A stretch of DNA of 64,000 nt from Aquabacter sediminis (GCF_028863665.1 NZ_JARBFX010000007.1:124001-188000); one strand, 5' to 3'; positions 1 through 9,548 are shown, counted from the first letter of the stretch. Numbers and translations: made by a program. The notes: generated by a model not told the origin, from the letters alone.

Positions 1-45
1 GCAAGGGGCCGGGCTGGTTCCTTTCAGCGGGGCGGGATGCGGTGA
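1..45 (+). CDS. possible 3' end of an upstream gene (partial)
   Basis: A reading frame open from the window edge ends in TGA at 43-45, and that stop overlaps the GTG start of the next gene in a GTGA arrangement. Such overlaps are common here and suggest an upstream partner in the same operon, but only 14 codons are visible and no function can be read from them. Confidence 0.3.
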   Translation, partial: ARGRAGSFQRGGMR

Positions 46-2018
46 GACTGTTCGAGGCGCGGCGTCCGGCGACGCTGGAAGAAGTGTCCTGGCTGCGCAA
101 GGCGCTGCGGCGGCAATTGCTGCAATTGCGGGTGGGGGCCGACATTACCGACGAGGTGGTGCTGGCCATCGCGGAACTGGCCGCCAATGCGGTGCGCCAC
201 GCCTGGCCGCGCCCCAGCGAGATCGCGCTCTCCGCCGAGCTGGACGGCATCGTCCTCACCTTGACCCTGGAAGAGGATGGGGGCCCCTTCGAGGCCTTTC
301 CCAAGCGCTGGGCCGGGGCAACGCTGGCCGGCACCGGGGCGGACGGCACATCGGGCCGGGGCCTGGCGCTCGCCCGCAGCGCGCTGGACCGCGCCGACTA
401 TGTGCCCGGAACGCCCAACCGGCTCGTGGCAAGGCGCCAGCTTGCCCGCCGGCGGCCGCTGGTGCTGGTGGTGGAGGACGAGGAGATCCTCCTCGACACC
501 TATCTCAACCTGCTGGAGCCCCATTATCGCGTGCTGGCGGCCGCGACATTGAAGGAAGCCCTGGCCCTGGCGCGCGAGACTCGCGTTGATCTCATCCTCA
601 CCGACTTCCATCTGGCCGGGGAGCCCGGCACCGCCTTGGTGGAGGCGCTGGAGGACGACACCGCCCGCCCGCCCATCCCCATTGTCATGATCACGGGCGA
701 TCCCAGCGTGCGGGTGCGGGCGCTGGAATTGGGGGTGGACACCTTCCTCACCAAGCCGGTGCAACCGGAGGCGCTGCTGGAGACGGTGAAGCTGGCCCTG
801 GTGCGGGCCATGCGCCAGCGGGCGCGGCTGTTCCGCTATTTCGGCTCGGCGCTGGAGGAACTGGTGCGGCCCGCACTGCCGGAGCGGCTCGGCCCCTTCC
901 GCGCCACCCTGCGCACGGACACCGCCGACATTGGCGGGGGCGATCTGGTGGTGCACCTGCCGCTGGAGGGGCGCGACCGGGTGGTGCTGGTGGACGTGAT
1001 GGGCCACGGCATCAATGCCAAGGCCGGCGCGGTGGCGCAGGCGGCCATGCTGCGGGGGCTGAACGCCGCCGCCCTTCTGCCGCCGGCCGAACTGCTGGCG
1101 CGCTGGTCTGGCGTGATCTTTTCCGAGCCGGCCTTCGACGCGGCGCTCGCCACGGCGCTGGTGGCGGACCTTCATCACGACGGCACCATCGAGATCGCCT
1201 CCGCCGGCCATCCCCATCCCATGGTGGTGGGCGCGTCCGGCGCGCGCAGCCTTGCCGCTGACGGGCCTCTGCTCGGCTTCACCGATGCGGCCACCTATGA
1301 ATCGGTCACGCTCCGCCTCGCTCCCGGCGAACGGCTGGTGCTGGCCACCGACGGGCTCGACCCGGCCGAACTGGCCAGCGGCGGGCCGTGTCCCGATTGG
1401 CTGATCGAGATCCTCGCCGCCCAGGCCGCCGCCCCGCTGGAGCGCGCCGCCAACCGGGCGGCGGGGCGCATCGCGGCGCGGCTGGGGCCAAGCCCCGAGG
1501 ACGATTGGCTGCTCATCCTCATCGAGGCGGAGGCCGACGCCGTCCTGCCGGAGGAGGGGGGCGAGGGGGACGATGTCGGTCGCCCAGCAGATATGGCCGC
1601 GCCCGCGCCCGCGTCTCCGCCCGAGATAAGGGAGCCGGTGGGCGCGATCCCGGCGCCGGTGTTGCCGGCGTCGGCGGACACGGACGTGGATTTTTCCGGG
1701 GTCGCGGCGCTGCGTCGGGCCGTGGGCGAGGAGAATTTCCAGCGCCTTGCCGGCCGTTTCGTGGACGGGACGGCGCAGCGCTTCGCCGATTGGGGGGAAT
1801 TGGTGGCGCGCGAGGATGCGGACGCGCTTATTGCGCCGGCCCATGCGCTGGCCGGGCTGCTCGGCCAGTTCGGTCTGAACGGCGCGGCTGCCCTGGCGCG
1901 GTCGGCGGAGCGGGACCCGGAGGCGGATGCGCGGCTTTCGGCGGCGCGCCGTGTGGTCGCCCAGGCCGAGCGGGAAGTGGCGCTGCTCAAGGCCTGGCTT
2001 GCGGTGCCGCTGGATTAA
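42..2018 (+). CDS. four-domain regulator: anti-sigma-type ATPase, receiver, SpoIIE/PP2C phosphatase, Hpt
   Basis: This 658-residue protein carries four signalling modules. Residues about 1-130 are an RsbW-like HATPase domain, with the N-box-like ELAANAVRHA and the later GRGLALA. Residues 140-255 are a receiver with acidic VVEDEE, phospho-acceptor D188 in LTDFHL and lysine in TKPVQ. Residues 270-490 are a PP2C/SpoIIE phosphatase with VDVMGHG. Residues 550-658 look like an Hpt domain with H601 in AHALAG. The family logic is partner switching: the kinase part binds or phosphorylates an anti-sigma antagonist, and the phosphatase reverses this under receiver control. The GTG start overlaps an upstream stop. 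No transmembrane segment is evident, so it is probably cytoplasmic. The target is not visible here. Confidence 0.85.
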   Translation: MRLFEARRPATLEEVSWLRKALRRQLLQLRVGADITDEVVLAIAELAANAVRHAWPRPSEIALSAELDGIVLTLTLEEDGGPFEAFPKRWAGATLAGTGADGTSGRGLALARSALDRADYVPGTPNRLVARRQLARRRPLVLVVEDEEILLDTYLNLLEPHYRVLAAATLKEALALARETRVDLILTDFHLAGEPGTALVEALEDDTARPPIPIVMITGDPSVRVRALELGVDTFLTKPVQPEALLETVKLALVRAMRQRARLFRYFGSALEELVRPALPERLGPFRATLRTDTADIGGGDLVVHLPLEGRDRVVLVDVMGHGINAKAGAVAQAAMLRGLNAAALLPPAELLARWSGVIFSEPAFDAALATALVADLHHDGTIEIASAGHPHPMVVGASGARSLAADGPLLGFTDAATYESVTLRLAPGERLVLATDGLDPAELASGGPCPDWLIEILAAQAAAPLERAANRAAGRIAARLGPSPEDDWLLILIEAEADAVLPEEGGEGDDVGRPADMAAPAPASPPEIREPVGAIPAPVLPASADTDVDFSGVAALRRAVGEENFQRLAGRFVDGTAQRFADWGELVAREDADALIAPAHALAGLLGQFGLNGAAALARSAERDPEADARLSAARRVVAQAEREVALLKAWLAVPLD

Positions 2019-2052
2019 GAATGCCGGCTAAATATCTCAGATAGCCGGCAAT

Positions 2053-2946
2053 TCAGCGTCCTTCGCCCTCCCGCAACAGCCCGGCGAGGCCCTCCCGGAA
2101 GGTGGGATAGGCGAGCGCGACGCCCAATTCGTTGCGCAGCCGGTCGTTGCGCACCCGCTTGCTGCTGGCCCAGAAGCTCAGCGCCATCGGGCTCATGGTG
2201 GCGGCCGCCTCCTCGAACGGCACCACGCGCGGCGCCGGCAGGCCAAGCAGGCGGGCGGCCTCCAGGATCGGCTCGGCGGGGGAGGCGGGCAGGTCGTCGG
2301 TGACGTTCACGATGCCATCGAATCGCCGGTCCAGGGCAGCGCGGATGGTGGTCACGATGTCATCCACATGGATGCGGTTGAACACCTGCCCCTCCTTGTG
2401 GATGGGCCGCGCCTCGCCGGCCGCGAGCGCCGCCAGGGCATTGCGGCCGGGACCATAGATGCCGGCGAGGCGCAGCACGGCCACGGGAATGCCCCTCAAT
2501 TCCCCAAAGGCCCGCCACTGTGCTTCCGCATCCAGCCGACGCTTCAGGCGGGCGACGCCGGAGGCGGGGGGTGTGAACTCGTCCACCCAGCCGCCCTTGT
2601 GGTCGCCATAGACGCCGAGCGTGGTGAGATAGATGACCTGCCTCAGACGGGGCGCATCTTCCAGCGCCTGGAGCGCGACGGCCATCACCGGGTCGCCGTC
2701 CTCGCCGGGCGGGGCGGAGAGCAGAAGCACGTTGGCGGCTTCGATGGCGTCGAGGAACGCCTGGGTCAGATGGGCGCCGTCAAAGACCAGACCGTCCACC
2801 TTCAGGTCGGGCCGCGACAGGCCGGCGAGGCGCGCCGCGCCCTCCGCCGTGCGGCTGGTTCCGATGATGCGCGTGATGCCGCTGCCGCCCGTCTGCGCGA
2901 GGCGGCGGGCGCAATAGCCCATACCGATGGCGAGGATCGTGGTCAT
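2053..2946 (-). CDS. extended SDR, NAD(P)-dependent epimerase/reductase-like protein
   Basis: The protein has 297 residues with an N-terminal Rossmann motif (ILAIGMGYCARRL) and a later TTLGVYGDHKG, where Y and K fit the extended SDR catalytic pair. RLAGIYGPGRNAL and the HVDDI motif are typical of YeeZ-like or UDP-sugar-epimerase-like members. The start at 2946 is preferred over 2967 because GGAG lies a few bases upstream on the minus strand. It converges with the phosphatase gene, separated by about 35 bp. The substrate cannot be read from the sequence. Confidence 0.8.
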   Translation of the reverse strand: MTTILAIGMGYCARRLAQTGGSGITRIIGTSRTAEGAARLAGLSRPDLKVDGLVFDGAHLTQAFLDAIEAANVLLLSAPPGEDGDPVMAVALQALEDAPRLRQVIYLTTLGVYGDHKGGWVDEFTPPASGVARLKRRLDAEAQWRAFGELRGIPVAVLRLAGIYGPGRNALAALAAGEARPIHKEGQVFNRIHVDDIVTTIRAALDRRFDGIVNVTDDLPASPAEPILEAARLLGLPAPRVVPFEEAAATMSPMALSFWASSKRVRNDRLRNELGVALAYPTFREGLAGLLREGEGR

Positions 2947-3102
2947 GCTTCTCCCTTCGGCTGCCATTTCCTTCGCCTACCATTTCCTGGCTTGGGCGTC
3001 CTTCAGCATCCCCGGCGCGGGGCCGGTCGCCCGCTCACGCGGGTGGCCGTGATAGAGCGTTCCCGCCCCGCGCGTCGAAGGCGACGGGGACGGCACCGCC
3101 GG

Positions 3103-4320
3103 TCAAATGGGGTTGCGCGCCGACGGTGCCAAGGCCGGCGCGTGGTCGCACGCTCCGCCAAGCTGCCATTCCAGGCGCACCTCCTCGTCGGCTTCGCTGC
3201 GCACATGCTGCGCAGCAAGATCTGCAAAATGGCGCGCCTCCAGAAGACGCGACAAGGCCCAGACCGCCGCCCCGCGCACCACCGGCTCGGCATGGGAGAG
3301 ATGGCGCGCCGCGCTTTCCGACAGCGCCGGATCGCCGGAATTGCCCATGGCGATGAGGATGTTGCGCAGCATGCGCGTGCGCCCCGTGCGCTTGATGGGG
3401 CTGCGGGCGAAGCGGGCGCGGAAGCCCTCTTCATCCAGCGCGGCGAGGCCCGCAAGGTCTGGCGCCCGGTTCTCGTCGCGGGCGGCGAGCTTCGCCTCCC
3501 GGCCCATTTGGGCGAACTTGTTCCAGGGGCAGGCGGCGAGGCAATCGTCGCAGCCATAGATGCGGTTGCCCATGAGCGGGCGCAAATCGCGCGGGATCGG
3601 CCCTTTGTGCTCGATGGTCAGGTAGGAGACGCAGCGCCGGGCATCAATCTGGTAGGGCGCCGGGAAAGCCGCCGTGGGGCAGGCGTCGAGGCAGGCCCGG
3701 CAGGCGCCGCAATGGTCGCGGGCGGGAGCGTCGGCGGGCAGGTCCAGCGTGGTGGCGATGGCGCCCAGGAACAGCCAGGAGCCGCGTTCGCGGGAGACGA
3801 GATTGGTGTGCTTGCCCTGCCAGCCCAGCCCCGCCGCCATGGCCAGCGGCTTTTCCATGAGCGGGGCGGTATCCACGAACACCTTCACGTCGCCCTTCAT
3901 CCCCTCCCGGGTCGCGGCGGCCAGCAGCGCGCGGGCGAGGCGCTTCAGCTTGGCCTTGATGAGGTCGTGATAATCCTCCGCCTGGGCATAGACCGAGATG
4001 GCGCCGCGGCTGCGGGCGGCAAGCACCGCCCGGGGGTCTTCGTCGGGGCCGTAATTCAGGCCCAGCATCACCACGCGCTTCACGTCCGGCCACATGGCGC
4101 GGGCATGGACCCGGCGATCCAGCGTGTCAGCCATCCAGCCCATGTCGCCCTGCCGGCCTTCCGCCACCCATTGGCGCAGGCGCGCCCCGGCGGGGCCGAT
4201 GGCATCGGGATCGGCGACGCCGAACGCGTCGAATCCCTCGTCCTGCGCCAAGTCGCGCAGGTGGTCCTTGAGGGTGAAAAGGGCAGAGGGGGGCGCGTCG
4301 GCGGCGGCCGGAGTGCTCAG
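3103..4320 (-). CDS. queG: epoxyqueuosine reductase
   Basis: QueG reduces epoxyqueuosine to queuosine in tRNA, using cobalamin and two [4Fe-4S] clusters. The ferredoxin-like motifs are clear: CGACRACLDACP and, later, GCDDCLAACPWNKFA. A HEAT-like C-terminal part follows. The conserved N-terminus (TLKDHLRDLAQDEGFDAFGV) has no ATG, GTG or TTG in front of it until GTG 4446 and ATG 4551, both deep inside the preceding gst gene. A CTG at 4318-4320 overlaps the gst stop as CTGA and is the start I propose, giving 405 residues against about 380 for E. coli QueG. The function is confident; the start is not. Confidence 0.88.
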   Translation of the reverse strand: MSTPAAADAPPSALFTLKDHLRDLAQDEGFDAFGVADPDAIGPAGARLRQWVAEGRQGDMGWMADTLDRRVHARAMWPDVKRVVMLGLNYGPDEDPRAVLAARSRGAISVYAQAEDYHDLIKAKLKRLARALLAAATREGMKGDVKVFVDTAPLMEKPLAMAAGLGWQGKHTNLVSRERGSWLFLGAIATTLDLPADAPARDHCGACRACLDACPTAAFPAPYQIDARRCVSYLTIEHKGPIPRDLRPLMGNRIYGCDDCLAACPWNKFAQMGREAKLAARDENRAPDLAGLAALDEEGFRARFARSPIKRTGRTRMLRNILIAMGNSGDPALSESAARHLSHAEPVVRGAAVWALSRLLEARHFADLAAQHVRSEADEEVRLEWQLGGACDHAPALAPSARNPI

Positions 4321-5006
4321 AAGTCCAGGTCCGTATAGGTCTTGGACGGCGGCATGCCCGGCATGGAATCCGCCAGCAGGCCGCGGAAGGTCGGCCGCGA
4401 CTTCATCCGCGCATACCAGGCCTTCGCGTCCTCGTCCTCTTCCCACGGCACATCGCCCAGATAGTCGGCCACCGAAAGATGGGCGGCGGCGGCAAGGTCG
4501 GCATGGCTGAGGCGGGATCCGCCGAGCCAGTTCCGCGCCCGCGCCAGCCACCCGATATATTTCAGATGATAGCGGATATTGGAGCGCGCCGCGCGCAGCG
4601 CCGTGGCATCGGGCGGCCCGCCGCCCTGGTCGGCCTTCATGTAGCGCTTGTAGATGCGCTCGCGCACCAGATGCTCGGTGGATTCCAGGAACATCTTTTC
4701 GTTGAACCAGGCCACCAGCCGCCGCACCTCCACGCGCGAAAGCGGGTCCTCGGGCAGGAGGCGCCGATCGGCGAGCGCGAGGCCCCGCGTCTCGTCCATA
4801 TATTCAGCGATGATGGAGGCGCCGGGCACGGATGGGGCCTGCTGTTCAACCAGGACGGGGGTCTCACCAGCGGGATTGAGCACCAGGAAGTCCGCGCGCC
4901 GTTCCCATGTCCGCTCCTCCACCAGGACCGGCTCGATGCCGTATTCGGCGAGCACCAGCCGCACGAAGCGGGAATGGGGGCAGAAGGGGTGGTGGTAAAG
5001 TTCCAT
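4317..5006 (-). CDS. glutathione S-transferase family protein
   Basis: The 229-residue cytosolic GST-like protein has an N-terminal thioredoxin-fold half beginning MELYHHPFCPHSRFVRLVL and a helical C-terminal half. ETPVL and a Glu/Ser-like SIIAEY segment correspond to the glutathione-binding region. The start at 5006 matches the conserved first strand; the frame stays open further upstream but without family similarity. The stop overlaps the likely queG start, so the two are probably co-transcribed. The substrate is unknown. Confidence 0.88.
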   Translation of the reverse strand: MELYHHPFCPHSRFVRLVLAEYGIEPVLVEERTWERRADFLVLNPAGETPVLVEQQAPSVPGASIIAEYMDETRGLALADRRLLPEDPLSRVEVRRLVAWFNEKMFLESTEHLVRERIYKRYMKADQGGGPPDATALRAARSNIRYHLKYIGWLARARNWLGGSRLSHADLAAAAHLSVADYLGDVPWEEDEDAKAWYARMKSRPTFRGLLADSMPGMPPSKTYTDLDF

Positions 5007-5360
5007 GAGGGAAGGTGCGGACCTGAAGCCTGTTGCCGGGGGCGGGCCCTGGAGCGGAGTGCCGGAAATGCAAGCCCCAAAGGAAGGTGGCCGTGCTCCC
5101 CTCGAAGCGGCGATCGCACGCTTTTCGCCTTGCGGACGATGATCGGTCCCGATCGCTGCCCCCGGTCTAGAGATGTTCTCGCACTGCCGCAAGACACAAA
5201 GGGCGGCGTCCTGTGGCCAGCCCGCCACATGGTGAACCATTGATCCACATGACCCTGGGGAGGGCGAAGCGCCCCCCGATTGCGCCCGCAGCGCCGACGC
5301 CGCAGGATGCCCGGGCCCCCTGGCCGGTCGGTCGGATCTCACCTTTCTGGACGCTGTCAC
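5007..5360. other. intergenic region between gst and uppP
   Basis: About 350 bases separate the divergent gst and uppP genes. It should contain promoters for both, but I found no strong -35/-10 pair, palindrome or RNA element. Confidence 0.5.
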
Positions 5361-6167
5361 ATGACGCTCGGCACCATGATCGAGGCGCTGTTCCTCGGTC
5401 TCATCGAAGGCCTGACGGAATTCATCCCGGTCTCCTCCACCGCCCATATGCTGCTGGTCGGCCACTTCCTCGGCTTCGAGAGCAACGGCAAGACCTTCGA
5501 GGTGCTGATCCAGCTGGGCGCGGTGCTCGCAATCCTGGTGGTCTATTTCCAGCGCTTCCTGCGCATCGCGCTGATGCTACCCACCAGCGCCGGCGCGCGG
5601 CGCTTCGTCATCGGCGTGCTGCTGGCCTTCCTGCCGGCGGCGGTGATCGGGGCGGCGCTGCACGGCTTCATCAAGACGGTGCTGTTCGAATCGCCCATGC
5701 TGATCTGCGGCACGCTGATCTTCGGCGGCGTCGTGCTCCTGGTGATCGACAAGGTGGCGCCCAAGCCGAAATACAACAATGCCATGGGCTTTCCGCCCAT
5801 GCTGGCGCTCAAGATCGGCTTCTGCCAATGCCTGGCGCTCATTCCCGGCATGTCGCGGTCGGGCTCCACCATCGTGGGTGCCATGCTGATGGGGGTCGAC
5901 AAGAAGGCGGCGGCGGAATTCTCCTTCTTCCTCGCCTTGCCCACCATGCTGGGCGCCTTCGTCTATGACCTCTACAAGAATCGCGGCGTGCTGACGCTGG
6001 ATGACGGCGTGCTGATCGCCATCGGCTTCGCGGCCGCCTTCTGTGCGGCGCTGGTGGTGGTGCGCAGCCTTCTGGATTTCGTCAGCCGCCATGGCTATGC
6101 GCCGTTCGGCTGGTGGCGCATCGCGGTGGGCGTGGCGGGCCTGGTGGGGCTCTATCTCACCCGCTGA
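5361..6167 (+). CDS. uppP: undecaprenyl-diphosphatase
   Basis: UppP (BacA family) dephosphorylates undecaprenyl pyrophosphate, recycling the lipid carrier for peptidoglycan and other envelope glycans. The 268-residue integral membrane protein shows the family signatures: [14 protein letters not shown] near the N-terminus and [10 protein letters not shown] in the middle, with about eight hydrophobic segments. The start at 5361 gives the standard N-terminus; an ATG five codons later is possible. A strong hairpin with a T-rich tail follows. Confidence 0.96.
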   Translation: MTLGTMIEALFLGLIEGLTEFIPVSSTAHMLLVGHFLGFESNGKTFEVLIQLGAVLAILVVYFQRFLRIALMLPTSAGARRFVIGVLLAFLPAAVIGAALHGFIKTVLFESPMLICGTLIFGGVVLLVIDKVAPKPKYNNAMGFPPMLALKIGFCQCLALIPGMSRSGSTIVGAMLMGVDKKAAAEFSFFLALPTMLGAFVYDLYKNRGVLTLDDGVLIAIGFAAAFCAALVVVRSLLDFVSRHGYAPFGWWRIAVGVAGLVGLYLTR

Positions 6168-6175
6168 CCGGGCAC

Positions 6176-6204
6176 GGGGAGGCCGGGCGCCTCCCCTTGT
6201 TTTT
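6176..6204 (+). terminator. Rho-independent terminator of uppP
   Basis: An 8-bp perfect stem (GGGGAGGC/GCCTCCCC) with a 5-base loop is followed by TTGTTTTT. It lies just past the uppP stop and touches the convergent downstream gene's stop. Confidence 0.8.
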
Positions 6205-6421
6205 AGAAATCGCTGGCGATGCCGCCCACTTCCCAATCGCCATAGCGCACCGGCTCAGCGCCGCCGCGGCCATTGATTTCCTTGGGCATGGACTTGGCCA
6301 CCGCATCAATGGCGGCGCGGCGCTCCGCCGCCTCGGCAAGGGCGCGCTTGGCCGCCTCGCTCAGAGGCGGGCGGCCCTCGGGCACCAGGGTGGCCGCTTC
6401 GAATTCAGACTTGTCCGTCAT
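6203..6421 (-). CDS. DUF1674 / SdhAF4-like succinate dehydrogenase assembly factor
   Basis: This 72-residue protein ends in KEINGRGGAEPVRYGDWEV followed by GGIASDF, the hallmark C-terminus of the DUF1674/SDHAF4 family. In mitochondria the family binds the flavinylated SdhA subunit and protects it during complex II assembly; alphaproteobacterial homologues are presumed to act alike. The start at 6421 (MTDKSEF) is chosen because upstream codons lack family similarity. No sdh genes are in the window. Confidence 0.85.
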   Translation of the reverse strand: MTDKSEFEAATLVPEGRPPLSEAAKRALAEAAERRAAIDAVAKSMPKEINGRGGAEPVRYGDWEVGGIASDF

Positions 6422-6617
6422 CGCATCGCTTCCATCAGGCGGCCGGACCACATCGCGGCCGGCCATCACGCTTGGGGCTTTCCGTATGGGGGCTTTCTAG
6501 CACAGCCCGCCCGCCGTGCCGAGGGATGCCTGCGCCGCGCCTTGCCCGCGCGCCGCAGGCATGCTAGCGACCCGCCACCGCAAGGGGGGCAGGTCCCCGC
6601 ACAGGATGGAGACGAGC

Positions 6618-7097
6618 ATGGCGACGCAGAACGGCACCCCGGACCCCAAGGCGCCCTCGCTCAATGTCCTCGCGCAATATGTGAAGGACCTCTCCTTCGA
6701 GAATCCCAACGCTCCCAACTCGCTGGGCGCCCCCCAGGGCCAGCCCGACGTGAACCTGCAGATCAACGTCAATGCCCGTCCCCTCCAGGGCCCGGACTTC
6801 GAGGTCGAGCTGAAGGTGGAAGGCAGCGCCACGGTGAACGGCTCCACCCTGTTCGCCTTCGACCTGACCTATGGCGGCATCTTCCGCGTGCAGAACGTGC
6901 CCGAGCAGAGCCTCCAGCCGGTGGTTCTCATCGAGTGCCCCCGCCTCCTCTTCCCCTTCGCCCGCCAGATCGTCGCGGACTCCGTGCGCAATGGCGGCTT
7001 CCCGCCCCTCATGATCGACCCGGTGGACTTCGCCGCCCTGTTCCAGCAGCGCATGGCCGCCGAAGCCCAGCGCATGGGCACTGTCGGCCAGGCGTGA
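6618..7097 (+). CDS. secB: protein-export chaperone SecB
   Basis: SecB holds preproteins unfolded in the cytoplasm and delivers them to SecA. The 159-residue protein carries the typical strands [12 protein letters not shown] and FELTY-like [11 protein letters not shown], and the signature [16 protein letters not shown] with a Met/Gln-rich C-terminus. ATG 6618 has GGAG six bases upstream; ATG 6606 is an alternative. The stop overlaps the next gene's GTG, so translation is probably coupled. Confidence 0.96.
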   Translation: MATQNGTPDPKAPSLNVLAQYVKDLSFENPNAPNSLGAPQGQPDVNLQINVNARPLQGPDFEVELKVEGSATVNGSTLFAFDLTYGGIFRVQNVPEQSLQPVVLIECPRLLFPFARQIVADSVRNGGFPPLMIDPVDFAALFQQRMAAEAQRMGTVGQA

Positions 7098-7711
7098 AGG
7101 CCGCGCTCGCAGCCTTTGCCCTGATCCTGGGGGTGGCCGGTGCCCGCGCCGAGCCACCTGCTAGCCTGTCCTGCGAGGGCGTGTTTGCCCGCGACACCGA
7201 CAAGGGCCGCCTCGTTGCCGCCTTCGGCGCCCCCCATGTGCGCGACGGGGAGATCCCTGGCGCCGAAGGGTCGACCGAGCGTGGCACCCTGGTCTTCGCC
7301 GACGATCCCGCCCGCCGCATCGAGATCCTCTGGCAGGACGAGAAGAAAAGCCGCATCCCCGCCATGGTGCGGGTGGGACCCGAAAGCACCTGGACCTTCG
7401 CGGTGCCGGGCGGCACCCTGAAACCCGGCCAAACCCTCGCCGAGGTCCGCGCCTTGAATGGCGGCCCCTTCGCCCTCTCCGGCTTCGAATGGGACTATGG
7501 CGGCACCGTCACTGATTGGAAGACGGGGCGGCTTGCCCGCATTCCCGGCGGCTGCACCCTCTCGCTCATCTTCGCCCCCGATCCCGACGCCCCTGAAAAG
7601 GCCCGCCTGAAAGTGTCGGGAGACGCCACCTTTTCCTCCGACGGCGCCGCCATGAAGGCCGTGCGCCCGAAGGTGGAGGTCCTCTCCTTCGGCTGGCCGG
7701 CCACGCCCTGA
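7094..7711 (+). CDS. exported protein of unknown function, coupled to secB
   Basis: I do not recognise this 205-residue protein. It starts with GTG in a GTGA overlap with secB and has a Sec-type signal peptide (hydrophobic [15 protein letters not shown], likely cleaved after ARA). Two cysteines, one near residue 27 and one in the late GGCTLSLIF segment, could form a disulfide. The mature part is rich in beta-type segments without transmembrane helices, suggesting a small periplasmic protein. Coupling to secB may simply reflect genome compaction. Confidence 0.75.
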   Translation: MKAALAAFALILGVAGARAEPPASLSCEGVFARDTDKGRLVAAFGAPHVRDGEIPGAEGSTERGTLVFADDPARRIEILWQDEKKSRIPAMVRVGPESTWTFAVPGGTLKPGQTLAEVRALNGGPFALSGFEWDYGGTVTDWKTGRLARIPGGCTLSLIFAPDPDAPEKARLKVSGDATFSSDGAAMKAVRPKVEVLSFGWPATP

Positions 7712-7846
7712 GAGGTGCGCGCATCGCCGCAGCGCGGCGTGTGCGGTGCGGTTCGCCTAAAGGCCGAAAAATCCCCCGTTGCGTCCGGCCCCGCCGTCGA
7801 TAAGGATTGGCGGAATATCGCAACGCACAACATTCGGGGGAGTTGA

Positions 7847-9538
7847 ATGACCAGCAGCGCCGCGCTTGCCGTCGACGAGGGCACTTTCGATGCCGTGGGC
7901 CTCGGCCGCGAAGCCACCACCACGCTGGAAAAGCTGCTGGCCGAAGTCACCTCCGAAATCCGCGCGCGGGTGAGCGAGGGCGGCAAGCTCTCCGCCCGCC
8001 TGCTGGACGGGGAGCAGCGCGCTACCCATGGCCTTGCCTGGCTCGCCACTTACGTGTTCGGCGTGCGCGAGCTGGTCCACTATGCCGATCGCCTCACCGA
8101 GATGGGCAGGTTCGGCGAGACCGAGCGGCTTCTCGTCCAGATCGGCCTCGGCGAATATGTTTCCCAGATCCTGGGCGGCATCCCCATGAGCCAGGGCGAG
8201 GTGGTCCGGCTCGACGATCTCTATGTCTCCGACGGCGCGCTGGCGGGCCTCCATGCGGACCTCGCCATCCGGTCGCTGGCCAAGAATGGCAATACTTCTG
8301 CGGCGCGTGCCGCGCTCGCCGCCCGCATCCGCGAGGCCCATGGCGCCACCACCATCGGCGATGCCGGCCTCGACGAGACCATGGAGGCCATGCGCACCGA
8401 GATCCGCCGCTTCGTGGAGGCGGAGGTGGCCCCCCACGCCCATGAGTGGCATCTGGAAAACGCCTATATCCCGCTGGAGATCATCCAGGGCCTCGCCGAT
8501 CTCGGCGTGTTCGGGCTCACCATCCCGGAGGAGTATGGCGGTCTGGGCCTTCCCAAGGAGGCCATGTGCCTTGTCACCGAGGAACTCTCGCGCGGCTATA
8601 TCGGCGTCGGTTCGCTCGGCACCCGCTCGGAGATCGCGGCCGAGCTGATCCTGGGCGGTGGCACGGACGCGCAGAAGGACAAGTACCTCCCGAAGATCGC
8701 CTCGGGCGAGATCCTGCCCACCGCCGTCTTCACCGAACCCAATACGGGCTCGGACCTCGCCTCCCTGCGCACCCGCGCGGTGAAGGAGGGCGATGTCTAC
8801 AAGGTGAACGGCAACAAGACCTGGATCACCCATCCGGTCCGCGCCGACCTCATGACGCTGCTGGTGCGCACCAATCCGGCCGAGCCCGGCTATAAGGGCC
8901 TGTCCATGCTGCTGGCGGAAAAGCCCCGCGGCACCGACGAGGACCCCTTCCCCGCCAAGGGCATGACCGGCGGCGAGATCGAGGTGCTCGGCTATCGCGG
9001 CATGAAGGAGTTCGAGATCGGCTTCGACGGCTTCGAGGTGCCGGCCGAGCAATTGCTCGGCGGGGTGGAGGGCCAGGGCTTCAAGCAGCTCATGAACACC
9101 TTCGAGGCGGCCCGCATCCAGACCGCCGCCCGCGCCGTGGGCGTTGCCCAGGCGGCCATGGAGAGCGGTCTGCGCTATGCCGAGGAGCGCATTCAGTTCG
9201 GCAAGCCGCTCATCGCCTTCCCCCGCGTCGCCGACAAGATCGTGATGATGGCGGTGGAGATCGCCATTGCCCGGCAGATCACCTATTTCGCCGCCCGCGC
9301 CAAGGATGAGGGCCGCCGCACGGACCTCGAGGCCGGCATGTCCAAGCTGCTGGGCGCCCGCGTCGCCTGGGCGGCGGCGGACAATGCGCTCCAGATCCAC
9401 GGCGGCAACGGCTTCGCGCTGGAATATCCGGTCTCCCGCCTCCTGTGCGATGCCCGCATCCTCAACATCTTCGAGGGCGCGGCCGAGATCCAGGCCCAGG
9501 TCATCGCCCGCCGCCTGCTGGAGAGCGGCGGCAACTGA
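7847..9538 (+). CDS. mcd: acyl-CoA dehydrogenase, probable (2S)-methylsuccinyl-CoA dehydrogenase
   Basis: The 563-residue flavoprotein has an acyl-CoA dehydrogenase core from about residue 170 to the end (IPEEYGGLGLPKEA, AVFTEPNTGSDLASLRT, QIHGGNGFALEYPVSRLL, RILNIFEGAAEIQ). A helical N-terminal extension of about 160 residues precedes it. That extension and total size match Mcd of the ethylmalonyl-CoA pathway, which oxidises methylsuccinyl-CoA to mesaconyl-CoA during C2 assimilation. A long acyl-CoA dehydrogenase of other specificity is the main alternative. GGGGGAG lies just upstream of the ATG. The gene stands alone; a cobalamin adenosyltransferase and MaoC hydratase lie 6 kb away. Confidence 0.8.
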   Translation: MTSSAALAVDEGTFDAVGLGREATTTLEKLLAEVTSEIRARVSEGGKLSARLLDGEQRATHGLAWLATYVFGVRELVHYADRLTEMGRFGETERLLVQIGLGEYVSQILGGIPMSQGEVVRLDDLYVSDGALAGLHADLAIRSLAKNGNTSAARAALAARIREAHGATTIGDAGLDETMEAMRTEIRRFVEAEVAPHAHEWHLENAYIPLEIIQGLADLGVFGLTIPEEYGGLGLPKEAMCLVTEELSRGYIGVGSLGTRSEIAAELILGGGTDAQKDKYLPKIASGEILPTAVFTEPNTGSDLASLRTRAVKEGDVYKVNGNKTWITHPVRADLMTLLVRTNPAEPGYKGLSMLLAEKPRGTDEDPFPAKGMTGGEIEVLGYRGMKEFEIGFDGFEVPAEQLLGGVEGQGFKQLMNTFEAARIQTAARAVGVAQAAMESGLRYAEERIQFGKPLIAFPRVADKIVMMAVEIAIARQITYFAARAKDEGRRTDLEAGMSKLLGARVAWAAADNALQIHGGNGFALEYPVSRLLCDARILNIFEGAAEIQAQVIARRLLESGGN

Positions 9539-9548
9539 GCGTGCGCGC

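Noticed and set aside
24-1844. A minus-strand open frame of about 600 codons opposite the phosphatase gene
   Set aside because: Composition is rich in Arg, His, Gly and Gln as typical of an antisense shadow; the plus strand holds clear domains.
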